In this document: one piece after another, positions 11,484 to 23,212 of the stretch | How the letters are laid out: each line of letters opens with the position of its first letter | Position numbering within the stretch: the first letter of the stretch is position 1 | Source: Monosporascus cannonballus | Lineage: Eukaryota; Ascomycota; Sordariomycetes; Xylariales | NCBI GenBank assembly: GCA_004154925.1 | Contig: QJNS01000100.1 | Location: 124,001-188,000, forward strand | Reading direction: 5' to 3' | DNA length: 64,000 nt | The notes under the pieces: model-generated | Told to the model about the DNA's origin: nothing | Database searches by the model: none | What the model saw: the letters and a program-made list of their open reading frames with translations, nothing else | Translations under genes and position numbers: made by a program

Positions 11484-12524
11484 ATGGCCCGGCAAAGAAA
11501 GACGGCGAAATCGGGCCCTTCCTCTAAGAGGAATGACCTCGGGCCTCCGGCGCCTTTCAAGCCACCGCCGGAGGTCCTGAGCCCCTTTCTCGAGACCCTG
11601 GACGAGAGACACGTGTACATCACGCACGTGGACTCGAAGCCGGCCGACTTCAAGCGCAAGGTGTTCCTGGTGCCGGTGTTCATGAACCTGTGCGTGGCGG
11701 CGCTGTGCGCGTGGCGCGTGTACTACATCGCGCCGCACTACCTGCAGTTATTATTGTCGATGATGGGGTACTCGAACGAGACAACTCTGGGCCCGGTCGC
11801 GGAGCTCGACTTCTGGGCGGAGCTGGCGCCCGAGCTCGGCCGGCGCGCCCTGTCTTTCGCGCTGGACTTCGTGCTAGCCGTGTTCCTGTGGCCGTGGCCC
11901 GCCCGGTTCTGCGCCGACATGAGCGGCAACGGCAGCCCCCTCCTCTGGCGCTGGGCCGTGGGGTTCCGGGACCGAGAGGTCGTGGTCCGCAGGAGCAGGG
12001 GCTGGGACCGCGCGGTGCGCGACGTGGTGCACAACGCCGAGGGCCGGAGCCTGTTCATGGCGCGCATCGGCATGGCCACCTCCCCATTGCTGATCAACGA
12101 GAAGACAGGCTACGTGCTCATGGACACCGACTGGGACCTCGACTGGAAGGGCATGGTGGACGCGACGGCCATGGTGGACCGCAAGATGGCGGCCATCGAG
12201 GCCTTCCGCACCGTGGTCCTCGTGTTCCACGAGGAATACGGCTGGCTGTCGGTGGACCTGAAGCTCGGAGACAAGAAGGTCGAGGACGAGCGGAGGCGCC
12301 AGGTGTTCGCGTTCCGGGACGCGCTCGCCGCGCTAGGAAAGGAGGCGCTCTTCTACCGCTGGATCGAGACCGTGCAGTTCGAGACGTCGCAGCCCGGCGG
12401 CTTTGGCCCGGAGAAGCAGGTCGAGGTCGCGGAGCGGATCAGGGACATGTTTGCAAAACAGGGCGTCGACTTCGATGAGTTGTGGAAGGAGTCTGTAGGC
12501 ACCGATGGGCTAGCCGGCATGTAA
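11484..12524 (+). CDS. Uncharacterised fungal membrane protein, two helices
   Basis: A single-exon gene for 346 residues. I do not recognise a named domain. The N-terminus (about 55 residues) is basic and proline-rich (KFKPPPEVLSPF-like), followed by a first hydrophobic segment at about residues 56-95 (VFLVPVFMNLCVAALCAW) and a second at about 122-140 (FALDFVLAVFLWPW). The remaining 200 residues are soluble and charged, with conserved-looking patches NGSPLLWRWAVGFRDREVVV and TGYVLMDTDWDLDWKGM. The layout suggests an endoplasmic reticulum or other organelle membrane protein with a large cytosolic domain. High GC and a clean frame indicate an active, conserved gene. It is divergent from mIF-2; no functional link follows from that. 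Confidence 0.8.
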   Translation: MARQRKTAKSGPSSKRNDLGPPAPFKPPPEVLSPFLETLDERHVYITHVDSKPADFKRKVFLVPVFMNLCVAALCAWRVYYIAPHYLQLLLSMMGYSNETTLGPVAELDFWAELAPELGRRALSFALDFVLAVFLWPWPARFCADMSGNGSPLLWRWAVGFRDREVVVRRSRGWDRAVRDVVHNAEGRSLFMARIGMATSPLLINEKTGYVLMDTDWDLDWKGMVDATAMVDRKMAAIEAFRTVVLVFHEEYGWLSVDLKLGDKKVEDERRRQVFAFRDALAALGKEALFYRWIETVQFETSQPGGFGPEKQVEVAERIRDMFAKQGVDFDELWKESVGTDGLAGM

Positions 12525-13501
12525 CCGTACCATAGCATTGCTATTATCCGTTCTTTCAAGTTTGAGGAATTACCTAATTTAATTAGGTCTGCCTTACCTT
12601 CCCCGGCTGGCGCATCCATGGAAGGAAGCGTCTGTTAGACTTTGGATCCCTCCCCCCACCCCCCTTCTTCCATCTTTGTTATACTCCTCCTAGCAGGAAT
12701 TCACGACCAGTATTTGTCATACAGTCTTCAGTGTTACACGATGGATGTGAGTTCCGAGCCTCGGTCAACGCAACTTACAAGTTGCAACACAGAAAGCTAT
12801 ATCATCATTTAGCCAATCACGTCATATCACCGAGAACAAACACATGCTGCACATGGAACCAGAGCTGGCTTGGGATGACCCATACCCCGACTATCCAATT
12901 AACGAGTGTTGCTAAGATCGGACAGGCAAGCGGATGGGCAAGGGATATCGAAGTCGTGTAGGGCTCCAATGCAATTTATTTAGCTAGCTAATTCAATGTT
13001 GCGACGACGGCCCGTCTTATGTTTGGATTAACGGGAACCTGCTCATACAGAGCCCATCCTTGTGTGATTCATGGCGTAACCGAAAGCATCCAGAGCCCTC
13101 TTCCCGGACTCACGTAGCATACAGCGGAATGCGGAAATAGTTGAAAGGTTTGCTATATTGAAGTAACTAAACTTTCACTTAAAACAAGGTAACCTCGACC
13201 TGTCGTAAGCAAGAGCTCGTCCAGTCTATTTCCTAGTGTTATTGTTATTTCCGTGGAAGGTCTGATAGTAGGGCGGCTTCCAATATATCTATATACAGGT
13301 CCAGGTAGTAGGTAGCACCTACCGTAACACAGTACAAACCCCATGTCCGTAAATCTATATAAACTTTGACTAGGACCCCCAACCGAGGCTACTGTAGCAG
13401 GGTATCATAGCATCATAACCACTATTACCACCGACATCACAATCACCATCGCCATTGTTATTATTGTTAGCTTGCTACAGCGACATCCGAGTCAATCGAC
13501 T
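12525..13501. other. Gene-free spacer
   Basis: No coding sequence supported. Short frames here lack codon bias and recognisable motifs. A CAT/CAC/ATT-rich microsatellite-like run (about 13400-13470) lies just upstream of the amidoligase start and probably belongs to its leader. Confidence 0.5.
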
Positions 13502-14647
13502 ATGGCTACACCTCAGGACCCCACCCCGACCCTCGAGGAGCTGACCCTGGGCGTCGAGTTCGAGTTCATGTTAGATGTCGAGAACACCGAGGAGGGCGCC
13601 AAGTTGAAAGAGGAGCACCGTGACGGACCTCCGCCCCTGTCACGTGTGCGCGTTTGCGCAGGCGACTTCGTCAAGGAGTTCCTCGACATTGCCTCTCTAG
13701 CCCACCCCGTCGACGTGTCGGGGAGGATGGTCGACCTCGGACTGCCCAGGGGCCCGAACGAAGTGGCATGCACGTCATGGATCGTCAAATACGACCCCTC
13801 GGTGGGGGGTTATTTCGAGCCTGCCTAGAATGCAGGACTCGAAGTGGTCTCGCCGATCCTGACAATGGCTGATGCGGATCGAGAGTGTGCAAAGGTCGCG
13901 GACGCGCTCGACGCGCTCAAGAACATGGGATACGTCAAGTTCAACCATACCTGCGGCTTGCACGTGCACGTCGGCCGCGGGACCCAGGGCTTCCCGCTCA
14001 AAGCTCTCCAGAAGCTCACAAGCTTGCTCTTTCTAGGCGCCGAGGAGGTGATAGATCAGCTGCACCCACCCCATCGCATAAACGAGACGTATTTTGAGAG
14101 CATTCGAAGCAGCAGCCGCCTGGTCCTGATGACACCTGTATTCGAGGCGTCCCTCAGCGAAATTGAACCGGACGGTTGGCTTGAGCACTGCTGTCTCGAC
14201 TTCTTCCCGAACCTGGATGACAGAGTCAAGCTCTGGGTGACCCTCCTTTGGAAGGCCCGAACCGTGGACGAGTTTTGCTTCTTAACTTCCGATGATATGA
14301 CTTACAACCTGGCCTATTCGTTTATAAACTTCGAGACCACCCCCATGCACGGTTTCGAACCCAGAAAGACCATCGAGTTCAGGCAGGCCGACGGTGACCT
14401 GACCGATCGGCCGTTTGTCCTTGGCTGGGTCGACGTCGTGTCGCGACTGACGGCCTGGGCCGTGGATGTCGAAGAGCACGACTTCGAGACGGTTGTCAAG
14501 GAAGTAGTCGGGAGCGTTCTCGCGCGGGAGGACGCGGGCATAATGGTGCAAACGCTGCTTAGACGGATTGGGGCATCGGATCATGTTATATCCGTCATGG
14601 TTAACAGAGCTCGCCGGATGGCTACGATCAAGGCGGGAACTACCTAG
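13502..14647 (+). pseudogene. Fungal amidoligase-type enzyme with one in-frame stop
   Basis: From ATG 13502 a single frame runs to 14647 (382 codons) except for one TAG at 13826-13828; both sides are in the same frame. The N-terminal part holds LGVEFEFML. The part after the stop holds GLEVVSPIL, NHTCGLHVHVGRG and KTIEFRQADG. Together these match the amidoligase_2 family (glutamine-synthetase-like fold), proposed to form amide bonds between amino groups and carboxylates using ATP. The order and spacing are normal for the family. A short intron over the stop would be under 35 bp, which is too short, so I read the TAG as nonsense, most simply CAG changed to TAG (CpA to TpA). The gene is otherwise uneroded, so the stop is recent, read through, or a sequencing error. 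Product as it stands: 108 residues, lacking the active-site His and distal motifs. Confidence 0.72.
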
Positions 14648-15305
14648 GTTGTTCTAGCGTAGGAAGGAGGAGACATTTTGGGTACTCAGGAGATTTAGCT
14701 AGCGAGGCGACTGGCCAATAAGACCAGCGACAGCGGACGAGAAAAGAGGTCATAGGGTAGATTAGATTACTATCGTTATCGTCACGTTATGGTGAATAAA
14801 TTTGTTCGCATTCAAATTGTAAAAGGCCGGCCTCTTCGTGTCCTTCATTTTTTTCCCTAGCCAGACGCTCAGTTATGCTGAAGCAGCAAAGTAGCGCCTT
14901 TTCCGTAGACACTGCTTGGTGTCATGCGTAAGCTGAGGTAGTATAGACTTTCAGACAAGATCGAAGTCTATGAGTGCTACTCCGATGTCCTCTAACACGC
15001 CGGCATCTATCCCTCCCATCTACAAATTTCGTGGCATCGATCTCATGCTTCCGGAATCTCGGGTCTTCATCCATCACCTTGCCACTTTTCGAATCCAAAT
15101 ATCATATGGTGCTTGTCTCATTTTGTGCATAAAAAACTTGATGCACCCCAGCCGGGAGCTGACCCAGAAAGGGCTCGCCCTCTAATATACCCCCGTGTCA
15201 GCGATTATTACGTCGATGGTAATTGCTCTAAAGTGGCCGGGTGATTTACAATGTCTTATGAACTGAATTCTTGCATTCCGGCTGGATAGTCGTAGGCAAG
15301 TTTGC
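14648..15305. other. Gene-free spacer
   Basis: This contains the amidoligase 3' region, with an AATAAA at 14795-14800 as a plausible polyadenylation signal. Nothing else is recognisable. Confidence 0.45.
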
Positions 15306-17035
15306 TCACAGGACAGGAAGAAAATGGGGTAAAAGTAACTTGAGGACTTGCTTACGCATTATTTCCTGCAAGTAACAAGGTCCCACGACCTGGAACCTAC
15401 CGTCTTTCAGGGACCGCAGTACAGTAGGTACACACGAGCACTGGGAAACGACACGATTCGATCCCCTGGGCGCATCCATTTTGACGCCAAACCGATATGT
15501 CCATCCAAAGTGGTGAAAGGCACAAGTCCCATAAGCGTATCCAGATATCACGGGAAACTGGTGGTGCATTTTCATCAGGTTTCAAGGCCCCCGCGGCTAT
15601 TAATTTGCCGACTTGCTTCCGTGCGTCGTCGTACGTAGGCCACGTCAATAGGGGCGGATAGTAACTTTGTCGAAATCTACCGGAATACAACGTGCTACAC
15701 AGAGAGTCAAGTAGGGAGCCTCCCGCAACATACGGCTGGTTCACATCCCGTGAGTATGATACTGTTGAGACGAACTTAGGTATCGAATTTGTCGCCACCG
15801 GTGGACCTTCCCTGGAAGTAGCTATCTCTTGAACACCTAATATGCTGGCATGTTCGACTCCAGCAACTCTCAACACACCATCACCTAAGCAGTAAACCTT
15901 TGGGTAATATGCTGGGCCAATTGCCCGTGGTGGTGGGTACGGAGCACGCGACGCGTCCCTTGACCAATCGGGAACCCAATTAGCGGATCCTGGCAGCGCT
16001 GAAGCTGAATCCTGGAGGTCACAACCATCAAGAAAACACAAGTCTCTGAACTTGCGAATATATTTCATGGTAGCGTCTCGATAGACCTATGCGATGCTGG
16101 ATGAATAGTCTAGTATGATACCAAGAACTTCCTCGGGCCTGAATAGTCCAAGAAGAGCGTATAATTTATCTCTTGGATCTCTGCAATATGACCCGACTGT
16201 GTCGAATCGCAAGTTCACCATGTGGTACCAACGCCCAGGCCAACACATGCGATACAAATAGCTCAATTCCGCAGGCATTACTACTGCGATGGTGGATTTA
16301 AAATATGGCTTATATGCAAGTCAGCCCACCGTATTTCGGAAGTTGCACCCAGGAGGCCGAATACGTACCAACCTGGACATGGGCCGAGCGAGCGAGATTG
16401 ACTTCTTGCCTCACCCAAAGTCGCCGGAACCATGGCCGCTCGAAGATATCCTTAATGGCCCGTATGTCATCAGAAGTGGCCCGTAGTGGCAACGACCGAT
16501 CACCCAGAGTCCTGTCATGGGCGGCGGGAGTCGGGCGCAGAGTGCCAGTACTCCAGCCGACGATATCCACTTGACTGCCGATTTCTTCGAAAAGATCAAT
16601 CGCGCGACGGGTTGTATCCGTCTCGAGACCTAGCCAGGCGACAACGCGGGACGTTTTATGGAACACCTCGCCCATCATGGCGACCTGGATACTTTTCTCT
16701 GCTTCGTTCTTTTGATCGATACAGATAGCGTCGATCCAAATGGTGCGCGCCCGGTCTGGATAACGCAAGTAGGGCAGAGCATCGGCAAGATTACGGGTTA
16801 CAGAATAGCGCAATCGACCGTCGGGTCCGAATTTCACCATTACGGAGTCATCTTCCGAGCCCCATGTATACGATAGCGCTTCGTAGAAAGCCAGGTGTTC
16901 ATCGTCGAGGTCAACGGGCGTCCCTTGCAGCTCAATATGGACATCATCTGTCCGACTCCCCGGATAGATCGTCAGGAGTCTGATGAGCTTCGCAGTTGTC
17001 GGCAGTGGGTTGTACCGATATTGATTCGCTGTCAC
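15306..17035 (-). pseudogene. Heterokaryon incompatibility (HET) domain protein, broken
   Basis: HET proteins trigger cell death when genetically different fungal strains fuse. The first part (17035-16330) shows the three HET hallmarks: ALSYTWGSEDDS, IWIDAICIDQKNEAEKS and RPWFRRLWVRQEV. A 46-bp intron (16284-16329, GTGGGC...GCAG) joins it to VVMPAELSYLYRM and DPRDKLYALLGL. An in-frame TAG at 16087-16089 interrupts the conserved DYS...VYRD segment. The next block (16068 down to about 15575) has WVPDWS. The C-terminal signature (VPTVLRSLKDGRFQVVGPCY) is in a different frame (15306-15575), so a frameshift lies near 15540-15600. The first codon in frame is GTG (17035), preceded by an in-frame stop, so the start is lost or sits in an unseen exon. 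Intact, it would be about 570 residues, usual for the family. At least two lesions make it a pseudogene. Confidence 0.8.
16284..16329 (-). other. Predicted intron in the HET pseudogene
   Basis: GT at 16329-16328 and AG at 16285-16284 (minus strand). Removing these 46 bp joins the SWVQLPKY frame to VVMPAELSY in phase and skips a TAA. The donor (GTGGGC) is weak and the only CTGAC is close to the donor, so confidence is moderate. Confidence 0.5.
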
Positions 17036-17813
17036 GGCTTTCTAGTCTGGTGTCGTTCCCGTGGATAACGGTTATGTTGTGTGTCAACTTTTAGAGTGCA
17101 AGGATCTATGTGAGAGGGGGCGGGTGATTACTACCAAGGCGGGTAAGCAAGTCCCCAAGTGCAGCTGGCACAGCCTCGACCACCCTGCAGCTTTGAATCG
17201 GCACACGCTTATATCCAAGATATCACCGCCTCTCTTGTTCGGATAAGCCCGAGCCCTATCACGCCAAGGACCTACGTATGAAGGTGGATAGGCCATAAAA
17301 TAAACACCAAAGCCTTTCCGCGGTGCAGATCCGCGTGAGTGGTGAGAACACAGGCGAAGCAAGGTGAACAAAATGAATATATCGTGTGGCAAAGCGATTC
17401 TACGTTTGGTGGTACTCTGCGGCGATAAAAAGTTGTCGATGAATAAAAGGGGTGGGTGAATGCCTGGTGCGGGACATCGAGTTTAATATTAGGTGCTTTT
17501 GGTGGGTAGCGGCTTGCCTCGACATGTCCCTGTCTATATTCAAGGTACGCCCCGTTAGAAACCAGCTGCAGGTTATCTTCTTGAGGAAACTGGGATATGA
17601 TTATGACATGGCAGATGAATCTACGCTCCGAGACTCATGGAGGTGCATCCACTGAACTTTTCCAGGGACTCCCCAGGGATTCGCAGCAGGATCTTGGAAT
17701 CACAGTCATGTCCATAAATACGGTATGGCCCTCAGATGGCGGGTATGGTTCGGTGTATATGGAAACGGGGCTATGCGACCTATGCGGCACCCCGAAAACT
17801 GCGGCGTCGATGA
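17036..17813. other. Gene-free spacer
   Basis: This lies upstream of the HET relic and downstream of the PDAP1-like gene. It is GC-balanced, with no frame carrying a recognisable domain. Confidence 0.45.
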
Positions 17814-18701
17814 TCATTTCTTCCCCTTCTTACCGGGCTTCCCCAAAGCGGCCTCCCGCTTCTTCGCCTCCCTCGCCTCAATCTCGGCCCTCTTGGCCCT
17901 CTGAAGCTCCTCCTGCTCCTCCTTCTCGGCCTATATCCAAGCATCGGTTAGTGAGGGTGTTCATCCCACGATAGACTGCTCCAGAGAAAGAAAAGAGGAC
18001 AACACACCATCTTGCGGGCAGCCTCGGCCTCCCGCTTCTCTCGGATGAGCCTCAACCGCGCAAGGTCCGCCTTGGCCTCGTCCGTCTTGCCCGCCTCGTG
18101 CAGCTTGCGATACCGCTCCTTCGCCTGCGCCGCCTCCAGCGACTCGCGCTCCCGCCGGCTCATCGTCGACAGGTTCTTGATGCCCTCGGTGGCTTTCTCA
18201 ACCTCGCCCTCGGCGCCGGGTTGCGCCATGGTCTGTTTCCGTGCGGACTTGGTGTGGTTCGGGTTGGCGGGCATGTTGTCGCCGCTCTCCTCTTCGGAGT
18301 CGGAGGGCATGTCGCCGACCTGGACGGCGCCCTTCTTCTTCTTGGCTATGGCGGCCTCCTTCTGCGCCTTCTTCGCCTGCCTGCGCTCTTCTCTGCTGAG
18401 CTCCTGCTTCTGCGATCCGGAGGGGCCCGCTTCGTCGTCCGACTCCTCTTCAGAGTCTTCTTCCGAATCCGCAGAGTCCTCCTCGCTGTCGTCTTCGGCT
18501 CTGTGCTTGTCTTCGCTCCACATGCTGACTGGATTGCCGTCGGCGTCGACAGGTGCCAAGTCCCGGGAGTAGCCTTTCCTGTCTGGGTTTGGTGTTAGCC
18601 TGCGACGGGCTTAGCGAAGGGAATGGCCTACCTCGTCGCCCACGTTGGAAGAGTTTCTTGCCGCCGCGGGCTCTTGCGCCTGATGATCCTCGTCCCGACA
18701 T
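17814..18701 (-). CDS. PDAP1/PP28-type casein-kinase-substrate phosphoprotein, three exons
   Basis: Model: complement(join(17814..17930, 18008..18582, 18632..18701)), 253 residues. Exon 1 gives a Gly/Arg-rich start ([17 protein letters not shown]). A 49-bp intron (GTAGGC...CCCAG, branch GCTAAC) leads to [20 protein letters not shown], and a 77-bp intron (GTGTGT...ATAG, branch CTAAC) to the final exon [16 protein letters not shown] ending GKKGKK. An acidic Ser/Glu/Asp tract ([19 protein letters not shown], about residues 50-68) has the form of casein kinase 2 sites. The Lys/Glu/Arg-rich part with [20 protein letters not shown], about residue 155 on, is the heart of the PP28 family (human 28 kDa heat- and acid-stable phosphoprotein). 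The protein is predicted to be mostly charged and partly disordered or helical. It is widespread in eukaryotes with a poorly defined role, possibly in RNA or translation. Confidence 0.85.
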
Positions 18702-20154
18702 TATTTTGGCTAATGTAAGATGTGCGAAGATGGGAAAGTCGAGTGTCTGAAGGAGGATGGAGATTGTTTAAGAGGTCTCGAGAGTGGCCAGGTTTATGGA
18801 CCTTGGTAAACCTGAATTCTTGTGTTTTGAGTTTCAAAGGTTTGGAAGAAGCCAAGGCTTGGTATTCCGGAGAAAACTAACCTGTCGCTATTCGGAACCC
18901 GAAAACAACGTAGCAGAAATATGTAGGTAAGCTACAGAAGGCGATGATAGTGTTTGCTCATTCACACGCACACACGACGGTGATAGGATGGCGGGGTAGG
19001 TACTAATTGCAATGCAGGTGATTGGGCGTCTACAGCGTCCCTCTTCCCCATCGTTACCGTCTTGCCCCACTAACATGGTGCAAACAGGGGGCTTTTGGGA
19101 CATCAGCAAATGTACAAGCCGCTATTGTTAGTACGCTCAAAGTGATGGAATTTGTGGCATGAAAACATACCACCACCACCAGCTAAGCCTCGTGGATCTG
19201 ACCTGAAGAGTTTGAAATCCCGGAAGTTTTGAGGCTGAAGGCTGGATTGACCCCGACGTGCCGGAGAAACGTTTCTCCATGTGAGACACGCATTTAACTT
19301 TGCAGCCATTGATTTTCAACATTCATTTTCCTTTTTCTCTTTTCCTCACCATAAAACACAATCCTTCATATTCACTCTGGCTTTCGTCTTTTCAATGGCA
19401 GGTCTTGGAGGGGAAACTGGAGGAGAGAGGAAATCGATTACTTACCCTCCGGCCTGTTTGCAGTCATTTACTGACCGCTGTTGGGTCACCGGAGAAAATT
19501 TTCACGTCGATACATAATTACCACAGCTAGCCTCCGATTACGCCTCTGATCATGGCTCCCTACAAACGCGGCTATCGCAGCTAGTATCGACTTGAGTTGT
19601 GCGTGGCTCATGGTTCCTTCGTAATGATATCTACAGCTATGTATCGTACCACATACGGCAGACTCTTTGAATCTCACATGCGACTCCAACCAAGGCGCTC
19701 TCAGCGAGGACTTCAATGTCGGAGGTGTGATTCAAGCATAATTGGCGCATATGTTGCGTCTCACTCATGGCATATCTGGTCAGGGCGGCATTGTGCGACT
19801 CGTGCGATGTTCTGTCACCGTAGACGATAAGCCACGGCACGCTCTGTATAAAGTACCCATGCGACAACGGAGTCGTGTTACTACTTGACACGACATGCAT
19901 CACCGGACAGGGACATTCTTAGTGTGTGGCGTACGATAACGCCCGGGTTCATTCCCTGCCTGCTCGGGAGGTGGCTGATCCACGTTATTTGTAGTTAACA
20001 TGTATTTTATGAAACTTCTTCGGTGGCTGGAAGTTGCTATTTGGTAGCCGCACATATCTCGTTTCCCGGATACTGCGTGTATAAGAGCTTCAATCCCTCG
20101 GAAGCGGTTATCTCTGGCGGCTTAACAGGGACCCCTATAGCCTTAAACGCCACC
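18702..20154. other. Gene-free spacer
   Basis: About 1.45 kb with no supported gene. The part next to 18701 must hold the PDAP1-like promoter. Short frames around 19281-19530 and 19637-19903 lack motifs and consistent codon use. Confidence 0.45.
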
Positions 20155-21202
20155 TTAGGAATATTGTTGAAGTGCCGCTTGGATTGCATCGACGCAATCG
20201 CGCCAGCTCTCATCATAAAAGAGTTCTTGGAGAGGCGCCGGGCTTCCGGGCTTCCCAAGTCAGCGCCACACTAACGTTCATAAATGGTCGCGTATTCACT
20301 CACGTTCATATACGCGATCTGGAACTCGTTGATATACGGAACCAGCCCATCGCTGCCGCACAGGTCCGCCCAGTCCGACCAACCGTACGTCGAATCGCCC
20401 GCCTGGTTGCACCCCTCGCCGCCGTACGTATTCCCCGACGCGACTGCTTGGTGTAGTCGACCCAGGTCTGGCGGTCCCCCCGCGGGGAAGGTGCCGCCAT
20501 CGTAACCATCGGGGCCCCCGCTGAAGACGCAGTCGTTGTGCAGCGTGACGCCGCGGTCACCCGGGAACAGTGCCTGGTGGTCCCTCGGGTAGCGCAGCGC
20601 GACCTTATGCCCGCTTCCCTGCCCCAGCGCTTCGACGACCTGCCGCTTCACATCCAGGTTCGCGCTGCTGTCGTCTGTGCCTTGTGCTTGGCAGAATGGT
20701 CCGCTCTGCCGTATGTGTTAGGACGCAATTCCGTTTTCGTTCTTCAAAAGGGTCGTCTGATGGGAACCCTACGTGCCACTCTCCCCATAAGCCAAGAAAC
20801 CCGGCTTGGACGACGGGTATCTGAATCGTACCGGATAACTTCCGAGAACACGCCAGCCCAAGTTTCTACATCGTCCAGGATCAAGGCTCGATCGCTCGGT
20901 TCGGTAATTACCGAGCCGTCGGGATTTCCATAGCGTACGCGCGGGATCACTGACACGCCGTTGGATCCGTAGTTCTGGGCCGGAGTCTTGAAGTCATCGC
21001 TAACCTGTACGTGGTCCCAACCGGCGATGATCTGTATGTAGAGAAAGAGGGTATCCGAACGGCCAAGCGGACGATACGCGATGGCCTCCGAGTTGTCGGA
21101 CCCTTCGCGGATCTCCGTGTACGTCGCGAAGCCGATTGCCGTGGCGAACCTTACGGCCACAGTGGCGAGGAGGAGCTCATCGATGCGCATCTTGGTACAC
21201 AT
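20155..21202 (-). pseudogene. DUF4874/DUF4832-type secreted-enzyme-like protein, frameshifted
   Basis: Pieces of one protein appear in order on the minus strand but in changing frames. 21202-20830 gives YIQIIAGWDHVQVS, VSVIPRVRYGNPDG and VETWAGVFSEV. After a one-base shift near 20820, another frame gives PVVQAGFLGLWGEWHVG. After a second shift near 20690 comes VKRQVVEALGQ, KVALRYPRDHQALFPG, GVTLHNDCVFSGGPDG and NTYGGEGCNQAG, then INEFQIAYMN. The tail SWRDCVDAIQAAL, ending in TAA at 20155-20157, is again in another frame. The order WGEW, RYPRD, HNDC, YGGEGC is that of fungal DUF4874/DUF4832 proteins, which are thought to be glycoside-hydrolase-like. At least three frame changes make it a pseudogene unless several are assembly errors. 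The N-terminus from 21202 has no convincing signal peptide in frame. Confidence 0.65.
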
Positions 21203-23212
21203 GCACGCTAACCCAGGGGCTCTTGATCACGACTTTGAAACTTTGGCAGAACTGCCCCTTGCTACCCGTTATTGCCCTTTATAAAGGTTGAACAGCCTGG
21301 ATTCTGTGGAGTGGACGGCGCCCGCCCCTAAATACTCGGCCGTACCTACTGTGAGGATAATGAGAACGCACGCGGCCGTGATTAACGATTAGGTGAGATA
21401 CTCCTTATTACTAATCGACGGCCTTCCTAGAACAAATAGAGAAAAGCAGGGAAAGAGTGCCTGGTTCACTTCTTAGATTCGAATGACGAGGCAGTCTAAA
21501 CCTTGGCAGATCCTGTATACGCTGGCTACGCGGCCGCATGCCTCCATATCACTTCTCAGTAGGGACGGGACGGGTTTGGCGAGTTTGTCAATGTGTCCAA
21601 AAAGAATACTTAATCTTTTGCACAGCGCAGTAGACGTTCGTGCACGTTCTAGCGCCCTGGAGCCCTGAAGCCTGACACAGAAGACCTAGAAAAAAAGGGA
21701 TACTAAAGCGTATAACACATACGAAATCTACGCAATCTGCCGCATAGCTCGGAGACGCGAAGGACATTGATATTATGTCAGCCAACGGCAATTTTGAATA
21801 ACTATGCATATCCGTATATTTGCATAACTGCATATTCTGGTATAAATGCATAGGGAAAATGTTAATACCCAATTCATCAAGCACACTAATCCGGAATTAT
21901 GGACTCGCTGAATTCGCGCATGCTACTATGCATTAGGAGTAACTTTTCGCACGTAGTAAGGTCGCTACACTGGTAGCTCAACTACACATCCCATATCAGG
22001 ATAGTACTACAACTTTATAACGCGTTTATTATCTGGGGAATGTTCGGCTTTTTTAATATATTCGTCATAAAGTTTACTTATCTATTTGAAAGGTTAGCAG
22101 TAATAAAGTTAAGAAATTGCTAATGTGCATATTGGTTGAGAAGTATCACGAGGACGATGCTAGTATTAGCTATACTGAGTTTGTAAAACACGGTTACTAG
22201 CGCGACCTACTGGTCCCTGATAAAGTGTTATATATTTCGCCTGATATATTCATTGTATTGGGATTAAGTTTATGTGGCGATGGATCTAGAACTCTCTTTA
22301 CGTCCCAATCTCCGGGAGAGGCCTTGTCGCGTTGCGCAAAAGACGAGCCCCCTGCGTCAACCTGGAGTAGCTAGGTAGTTTTAAACGTTGCACATGCAGT
22401 ACGGCGACCAAGCCGACCTGGCAATAGCCATGCTTATGTACAGGCGGATTAAGATTGATTACCGAAACAGTAATTTCGCGGATACTAAATATCGTAGGAG
22501 CTCGGTAACCATCAGAGATGAAACTCCGAACGTATTAACATCTAGACTTGTACGGAACGGTTCGGTCATCGGTCGGCCGAAAATGGATCGTCAATGGTAC
22601 GCCGCAGTCATACGGAGTAACAAGCTTGAATGCATCAAGCGGGGACCGTCACTTGGGAGAGCGTCAGATAAGGTCTGACTTTTGCACTACTTTGCCGGGG
22701 CAGCCAGGGGTATATCAGCTGCGGGGGCCATCTAACGGTTGTCGGGAGGCGCCGACAGATGGGCTCAGCTCTTCTAGGGAAGGTGGCGTGCAGCCGTTCT
22801 GACCAGGGGTTCTTGTGCAGGTTGGTCGCGTTGGACGGAGATGACGGCACTTGGGGTTCTTCAGAACACCCCTTTCTCTCGCCATTGAGCTCCTTGAAAG
22901 GATGGTTTCTAGACGATGCAGTCTGTATCGTCCAGTTGACTCAAGCCGACTATGGTCTGAGATGTTTTGAATTCCAGCCAAGTTCGTTCCTTACTTCTGT
23001 CGCAGCTACGTGACTGTTCTGTTTAGTCGAACGCCTTACTGGGGGGAAAAAAAACGCAAGTCGCTTGTTGTGATTCGGATCGCCGACCCCCGGACTTTCC
23101 ACCGGGCTTTGCGCTCCGGTGACCACGTCGCTCTTTCTCCTTAAAGGGAGCTCGCAAAAAGTGCTCCCCCGATTCCTCTGCATTCATAGAATAGCGCGAC
23201 TAGAACTCCACG
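21203..23212. other. Gene-free region
   Basis: About 2 kb; GC falls in 21.7-22.3 kb and rises again. No motif-bearing frame was found on either strand. It may include very old transposon remains. Confidence 0.45.

Noticed and set aside
20815..20835. An 11-base GT...AG piece as a micro-intron in the DUF4832 gene
   Set aside because: It is far below the minimum length for a spliceosomal intron; a plain indel is simpler.
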